A DNA stretch of 64,000 bases from Absidia repens (lineage: Eukaryota > Mucoromycota > Mucoromycetes > Mucorales > Cunninghamellaceae), in assembly GCA_002105175.1 (NCBI GenBank), contig MCGE01000004.1, positions 372,001-436,000 of the forward strand. The letters are read 5' to 3'. Positions 58,956 through 64,000 of the stretch are shown here, piece after piece. The notes under the pieces are model-generated. The model was not told the origin of the DNA. It searched no databases and saw only the letters and a program-made list of their open reading frames with translations. Every line of letters starts with the position of its first letter. Position 1 is the first letter of the stretch. Both the position numbers and the translations under genes were made by a program.

Positions 58956-59689
58956 GTTAGATACCATAGCTTTTTAGATAGTATTTCTTAGTGTATATTG
59001 TTATTCTTATGTTACTAGCGACACACCACTGGGGAGGTTTGTTAAATTTTGCAGTTATAGAAAGTATTATGATATCTCCTCTCACTACTTTTTTTTTTCT
59101 TTTGAATAAAAAACTTGTTATTTTATCGTTCATTTGTTTTTACCTTTGTTTGTCATTGTTGTGTTTGTGATTTGCCTACATGTACAAAAAGAAAAGCAGA
59201 TTTATGTTACTTCTACGTCTTGCAAAAATAAACAGTTCTGGTATTGAAGTCGGTTGATGTTTGGAAATTTTGGATGAGACCTTTGAAATTGACATGATCC
59301 TGAAATAGAGTGAGGAATTTTTCAAAAATGGCAGGGTTTAGTATAAATGCCACAGTTACAAGGTGGTGAGGAAGCTGCACAGTCTCTGTAAATGGATCTG
59401 GAAGCAGTTACATCATTTATATCACATTTGGTTGTCAAAAACTGTGTATAAAAAACATGCGGACATATTATGTAACTGAAGCATGTTCGCAAGGATCGCT
59501 AACTAACGATTGACGCTATCGTAGTTATTTATAAACTTTTCCCCTCTCACCAAGCTCCACCGAAATCAGCATCATACATGTTTATGGCAAATGTCTAATG
59601 CATGTGTTATCATACGAGCACAAAAAAATATGTTAACATTCGATTAATTTGATAGTAGAGTCTAATGATTAAAAAAAGATGATACATTT
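58956..59689. other. Intergenic region before R9
   Basis: The polyadenylation signal AATAAA at 59105-59110 belongs to the upstream gene. The rest is AT-rich, with the CATGTTCGCAAGGATCG / TGATAGTAGAGT-like sequence also seen near 26505-26680 before R5, so flanking DNA of the repeats may be part of the family. No gene seen. Confidence 0.4.
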
Positions 59690-60560
59690 TATTAGAACAT
59701 GAGTATAAACTGCGACAGGCAACAACAATCAAAAGCTCTAGGGAGGTAGCGCGAAGAAGACTAATCTAAGATCTGGAAAATGGTCTACTATAACCTAAAA
59801 TACAATTGTAAAATGGGGACTACTATATTATACAGAGCAAGAAAAAAACTGTAAAGGGACATCTGTAATTGAAGTACTGTACAGTACAACAGTCATCACT
59901 AATCAGAAGGAGTAATGGTAGTAGAAGAAAAAGATTCGTTTCACAAGACATGAGTGAGACAAACGGGACGTTTTTCATTGAAACAAGTAAAAATATATAT
60001 GTTTTATTAAATATATATTCAAACTATGGTCAAACTAACACTAAGGTAAGCTAATGCAGACATCAAAGAGCCAACTAATGGTGGTTCCAAATCCTAGATC
60101 CAAAATGAAAGAGTTTCCCCATGCATCTGGTAATCCATGAGCTGAAACCCCTTCTAAACTAGACCTGGCACTAATCTAAGATCACCTTAACCTCAAAGAA
60201 GTTGAAAGCTGAAGAAAAAAAAAAAGAAGGATGAAAGAAAACGAAAAGAAAAAGAGAGAGCGAAAAAAAAAAAGTGGAGATTAAATAAATAAAAATCCAC
60301 GTGGGCGGGATCTGAAATGTTTCTAAGTGCCTGATGCAGGCAGACTTTTCTTTGTGAAAAAAAAAGGGAAAACGTTTTTTATTCCTTTTTACATGTCTTC
60401 TTTTTTATAGCATGGAACAACATCATCAACATGATAGTTCTCTTTCCTTGACTCGTCTGTCACAATGTCTTTGCACGCCTCTGCTCTTTATAATAGATTG
60501 TCGCGCACCGCATAGAATAGGCAACCCTCCCCTTCCACTGTAGAATAACTTGTCATCCGC
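59690..60560 (-). repeat. Dispersed repeat copy R9
   Basis: Minus-strand copy: 5' words (two GTCGCGCACC / TTGTCATCCGCC-like relatives of GGTGAGTGACAA) at about 60508 and 60555, a block with ATGTTGATGATG near 60425, core CCCGCCCACGTGGA at about 60297-60311, pyrimidine tract, GGGGAAACTCTTTCATTTTG at about 60100-60120, and one AATAAAACATATA unit near 60000. A perfect 14-nt palindrome GTACTGTACAGTAC at 59874-59887 interrupts the place where other copies read TGTGCTTCAATAAAA. Confidence 0.75.
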
Positions 60561-61380
60561 CCTTTATCTTACCTTATGTTTCTTGCCTCTTATAATAAAA
60601 ATAGAATACTTTATAGATATTTCTTTCGAATAGACTTTTTTTTTATGAATCAAACAATAAAAGCGACTTACATTAAGAGAAGGACAATCGTTGAAAAGTG
60701 TTGGCTGGGATGGATGATAGAAAATAATTACCTAATTTGACCGACATCAGAATTCACGCGGTGCACAATTTTGAAATATGATTTTCTCTAGTTAAAATTG
60801 TTGTGTATTGAAAAAACGATAGTCCAAGTACTTGCATCAATCTTCTCCCCTTTATGCAATTATGTTTTGAATTGTCCATGTTATCATCACAAGGTGCTTC
60901 TTCCCTCCCTTTCCTTAGTATTTTTTTCTTGCTTCGTCTTTATTTCGCAGTACGATCTCTGCAAAACATTTGGGACGATATCTTCACCCCTTTCTTACTT
61001 CCCCTTACTTTTTATGAAGTTTATAATAATCATACTGTACCATTTTTTTCTCCTACTACAAGAAAGACAAAAAACCCCTATGATATATGCCTGTTATTCA
61101 TACCTCCTTTGTATAAATTTCTCTTGTTGAAATCACCCTGTCTTCGCCCCCGCCTCCGCCCCTCAACTCTCTGATCCCCTGATTTTTTCATCCGTTTCTC
61201 TCTTACGAGTAAAATATAAAATAAAGGCAAATAATCTTTTTCTTTTTCTTTTTCATTGATTACTTTTGCTATAGTTTATCTAACCCTTTATTTTAATTCT
61301 TTTTTTTTTCAAAAAAAAAAAAAACTGTGTATATATACCAATACATATCACTCTCAATAAATATATAATATAAGAGAACA
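60561..61380. other. Promoter region of the GPI-anchored protein gene
   Basis: No gene. From about 60895 to 61250 the strand is C/T-rich with few purines, as expected of a strong fungal promoter leader. TATATATA at 61330-61337 lies 44 nt before the start codon and may be a TATA element or simply AT-rich leader. Open frames at 60798-61174 are pyrimidine-driven and rejected. Confidence 0.45.
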
Positions 61381-62336
61381 ATGAAAGTGACATGGATGAT
61401 CCTTGGACTTTTGAGTGCAGTCAATTTATCGGCGGCTCAATCAGTTTCGCCTCAACAACCCCCAGTAGCATCATCCTCTGCTCCAGGACCCAGTGCTAGC
61501 GATAACAATGTACCCACAACCACTGCATCACCGTCGTCACCATCGACTGCACCGGCTATTCCAGCCCCGACACAGTCACCTCCACCGTTACCTCAGGGTG
61601 TTCCCATTTTATGTTCAGATCAAACTGTGTATGTACTATTATTTTTTTTTACTGTATTATTATATCTAATTCTTCTTTCTTTTCATTTCTTGCTTTCAGG
61701 TTCGAACTTTGTCTGAAAAATCAGGACAACTATATCAAGGCATGCAGACCCGAAGGTAAAAAAAAAAAAAAAATCATGCGGCGGCGTTCTAATATATTGT
61801 TTTTTTTATGAATAAAGAATATGCATGTCTTTGTCGGGTAAGGAGAAGAAAAGAATAAGGGGATTGTCTACCATTCTATATGTATTTACTTTTTACTCCT
61901 TCTCCATACATAGTGGCATTCAAGTAAGTTATCGTGTTATGATAACTGCCCTCAGGATACTGGTAGAATTGAACAGAGTAAAGTGGTGAAAGACGCTTGC
62001 TCACAACCAGGTGCAAATGTGTAAGTTTTTTTTTTTTTTTTTTAAAAAAAAAAAGAAAGGGAAAAAAAACAACCTCCTCTAACCCGTTTCTCCTGTATAT
62101 ATTTATGCGGATGACAACCTTGTTATACTAGTACTTTACCTGCACAAACTTGGGTTCCTCCTTCAAGTTCCATTCTGCCTAGTGCCACTGGAAGTATTCC
62201 TGTCTCAGCTTCTGCATCTTCTAACAGTAATCATAAAAATTCCGCCAATCAGCTTGCTCCAGTGACTGGATTCTCTCATTCAAATGATATGTGCTTCTTG
62301 GCTATTGCCTTGATGTTGGTTGGCTGGATGTTCTAA
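61381..62336 (+). CDS. GPI-anchored Ser/Thr/Pro-rich cell-surface protein, 211 aa
   Basis: Exons 61381-61628, 61700-61755, 61818-61837 (only 20 nt), 61914-62020, 62132-62336. A signal peptide (MKVTWMILGLLSAVNLSAAQ) is followed by a Ser/Thr/Pro stalk to about residue 75, then a domain with eight cysteines: LCSDQTVFELC, YIKAC, EYACLCRWH, LSCYDNCPQD, KDACSQPG. The 20-nt third exon supplies ACLCR and is needed for phase. After a Ser/Asn-rich spacer the chain ends in a hydrophobic stretch (MCFLAIALMLVGWMF) with no charged tail, the mark of GPI attachment. Likely a wall or plasma-membrane surface protein. Cysteine number equals that of CFEM domains, but the spacing (CLCRWH...CYDNC) differs, so I do not call CFEM. 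The same Cys pattern is known in uncharacterised fungal GPI proteins. Confidence 0.85.
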
Positions 62337-63472
62337 TGGACATCGCTTTTTTTACACTCTGAAGAATGGTCGGATCTTGGATTGGTATAGTAATAAATAA
62401 CAAATAATAATAGTATCACTCAATAGTTGTTTTTTATTTTAAATATCAGAATCAATGACTGATCATGTATTACCTCTCCCATATAATAAAGACATTATTT
62501 ATTTTTACCCTTTCCTCCAGACGAAGAAAAAAGCTCGCAGCTTAAGTACAAACTCCGCTTTCAATCACCCCTGAAAATGACGGACAGCGCTTAGATCATC
62601 TAAAAAAAAAAAAAAGTGTGCCACACAATCAATGGCTGCTACAGATATTTATTTACTTGGTGATTATCATAAAAGGCGCTTTTCTTATAGAATTAAAATA
62701 TAATAAAGGTTAAAAACGACTACAGTATACTGTGATACTGTACACATGTATTATCATATCATACAGAGCTGTAAGAATAAAATTACGGTATACTACACTG
62801 AACGAAGAGAGATATTATACTTATACGTACTACTGTATATGGAAGCGGAAAAAAGAGCCAAGCATAAATTATCAGTAAATCAATGCTCAATACACAATAG
62901 TTTTACATTTTTCTGGTATCAAAAAGTTTTATACGGTGTAAATAAATTTCCTACTTTATTTGGAAATATATGTAGGAGCATGTATGAATGGTGAGTAAAA
63001 AAAAAAGGTTGAGGAGCAATCTATGTGTAATCTAGCAGATGTGTAATAATAATAATCTAGGGCACCGCATTGGGCTTCTCGTTACTGAATGAATTTTATA
63101 TAAATAAAATCAAAATATCCAAGGAAGTAAAATTTCTTGACCTTTTCATATGTATGCTATTATATTATAATTGAGTATTACTGTTGCAGTCTATTGTATT
63201 CTTGCGACACACTGCTATAAGGATAGTAAAGAATCGTTATTTCCATTTAGAAAGTATGCAGTTACTTTCAGTGGTAATATATTAAATAAGTTCAGCTTTG
63301 TTAAACAGCTATCCACAGCAAAAGAGGGAAGGCATCTATCTACCTCGTATGAAAAATATGCGGCGTTTGAAAACAAAAACAAAAATTCGCTTGCGCGTCC
63401 TCTATCGTTTTTTTTTTTTGGGCAGTCGTTTTTTCTTTTTCTTTCTATATCTCATCAACAAAATATCGAAGA
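62337..63472. other. Intergenic region before the proteasome gene
   Basis: AATAA words near 62390-62410 end the upstream gene. The palindrome ACAGTATACTGT lies at 62722-62733, followed by GATACTGTAC. An 82-codon frame at 62746-62994 has no features and is AT-rich. T-rich leader at 63407-63435 precedes the proteasome gene. Confidence 0.4.
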
Positions 63473-64000
63473 ATGGCTGATAGATATAGTTTCTCATTGA
63501 CAACCTTTTCTCCATCAGGAAAGCTTGTCCAAATTGAATACGCCTTGAATGCTGTCTCGCAAGGTGTGACCAGCGTTGGTATCAAAGGTAAGTAAGCTAT
63601 TACGGTCATCAAAAAGGTATTTGTTCTGACTGATTTTTATATCCTTGAATTGAATATAGCTAATAACGGTATCGTGATTGCTACCGAAAAGAAATCAGCC
63701 TCTAGTTTGGTGGATGATTCGACTCTGGAAAAGGTTGTGATGATATCTGCTAACATCGGTATGATCTATTCAGGAATGGGACCTGATTTCCGTGTTTTGG
63801 TGGCCAAAGCTCGAAAGGCTGCGCAAGAATACAAACGCGTTTACATGGAAGAACCTCCTACTCGTATCCTTGTCCAAGAAGTAGCCGGTGTGATGCAAGA
63901 ATATACTCAAAGCGGGTAATACAACAATTACAACAGACAAGGGGAACAGTATGCACTTACATAAGCTATCGTCTTTTTTCTTACTTATAGTGGTGTTCGT
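63473..64000 (+). CDS. PRE8: 20S proteasome subunit alpha-2 (partial, runs off the window)
   Basis: Exons seen: 63473-63587, 63660-63915 and 63991-64000 (continues). The start [20 protein letters not shown] followed by [11 protein letters not shown] is the proteasome alpha-subunit signature. [33 protein letters not shown] and [15 protein letters not shown] identify alpha-2 (human PSMA2, yeast Pre8), a non-catalytic outer-ring subunit that helps gate the 20S core. About 127 of roughly 235 residues are present. Introns are 72 and 75 nt with standard GT-AG ends. The start codon lies in GAAGAATGG, close to the fungal consensus. Confidence 0.97.

Noticed and set aside
60798..61174. Two overlapping frames of 106-110 codons
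   Set aside because: Pyrimidine-rich promoter DNA read as Phe/Leu/Ser; no conserved features.
62746..62994. 82-codon frame before the proteasome gene
   Set aside because: AT-rich, no family resemblance, no intron or leader signals; kept as intergenic.

Overview
The window looks like nuclear DNA of an early-diverging fungus, most likely Mucoromycota (Mucorales-like). The basis is AT-rich intergenic DNA, many short GT-AG introns (about 50-125 nt) and fungal gene content: Zn2Cys6 factors, Dbf4 and a GPI-anchored wall protein. These sit beside genes that in fungi are more typical of basal lineages, such as a class I phosphatidylinositol transfer protein and an MT-A70 (DPPW) adenine methyltransferase. 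I cannot name the species from sequence alone. Nineteen protein genes are supported; most had to be assembled from exons by matching splice sites to protein-family continuity, with reading phase checked across every junction. Repeat boundaries are approximate.

Layout. 0.7-3.6 kb: transcription factor with two Zn2Cys6 clusters. 4.9-6.1 kb: repeat copy R1. 6.6-8.0 kb (-): TRAP-alpha. 9.3-9.8 kb: R2. 10.2-10.9 kb (-): thaumatin-like protein. 11.8-12.9 kb: R3. 13.7-16.8 kb: MT-A70 methyltransferase with a Myb/SANT-like segment and a PCNA-binding (PIP) motif. 17.2-18.5 kb: PITP. 19.0-21.8 kb: paralogue of the first transcription factor. 22.2 kb: 47-aa Cys protein. 23.0-24.2 kb (-): prohibitin 1. 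25.2-27.6 kb: R4 and R5, tail to tail. 28.8-30.9 kb: unrecognised gene with a broken internal repeat. 31.9-32.4 kb: R6. 32.7-33.1 kb (-): 86-aa protein. 33.8-37.7 kb (-): SIN3. 39.2-41.7 kb: a third Zn2Cys6 factor. 42.7-45.2 kb: R7 and R8, head to head. 45.7-53.5 kb: compact minus-strand run of DBF4, aminopeptidase P and heat shock factor. 55.4-59.0 kb: UBE2T-like E2 and a peroxisomal enoyl-CoA isomerase-like protein. 59.7-60.6 kb: R9. 61.4-62.3 kb: GPI-anchored protein. 63.5 kb to the end: proteasome alpha-2, partial.

There is no operon logic; neighbours are mostly unrelated housekeeping and regulatory genes. Three things stand out. (1) A DPPW adenine methyltransferase carries a textbook PIP box, which suggests coupling of adenine methylation to replication. 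(2) A family of about nine non-coding dispersed repeats fills the intergenic space, with a conserved CACGTG core and repeated AATAAA-bearing subunits. (3) A pair of double-zinc-cluster transcription factors shares a block nearly identical at the nucleotide level.
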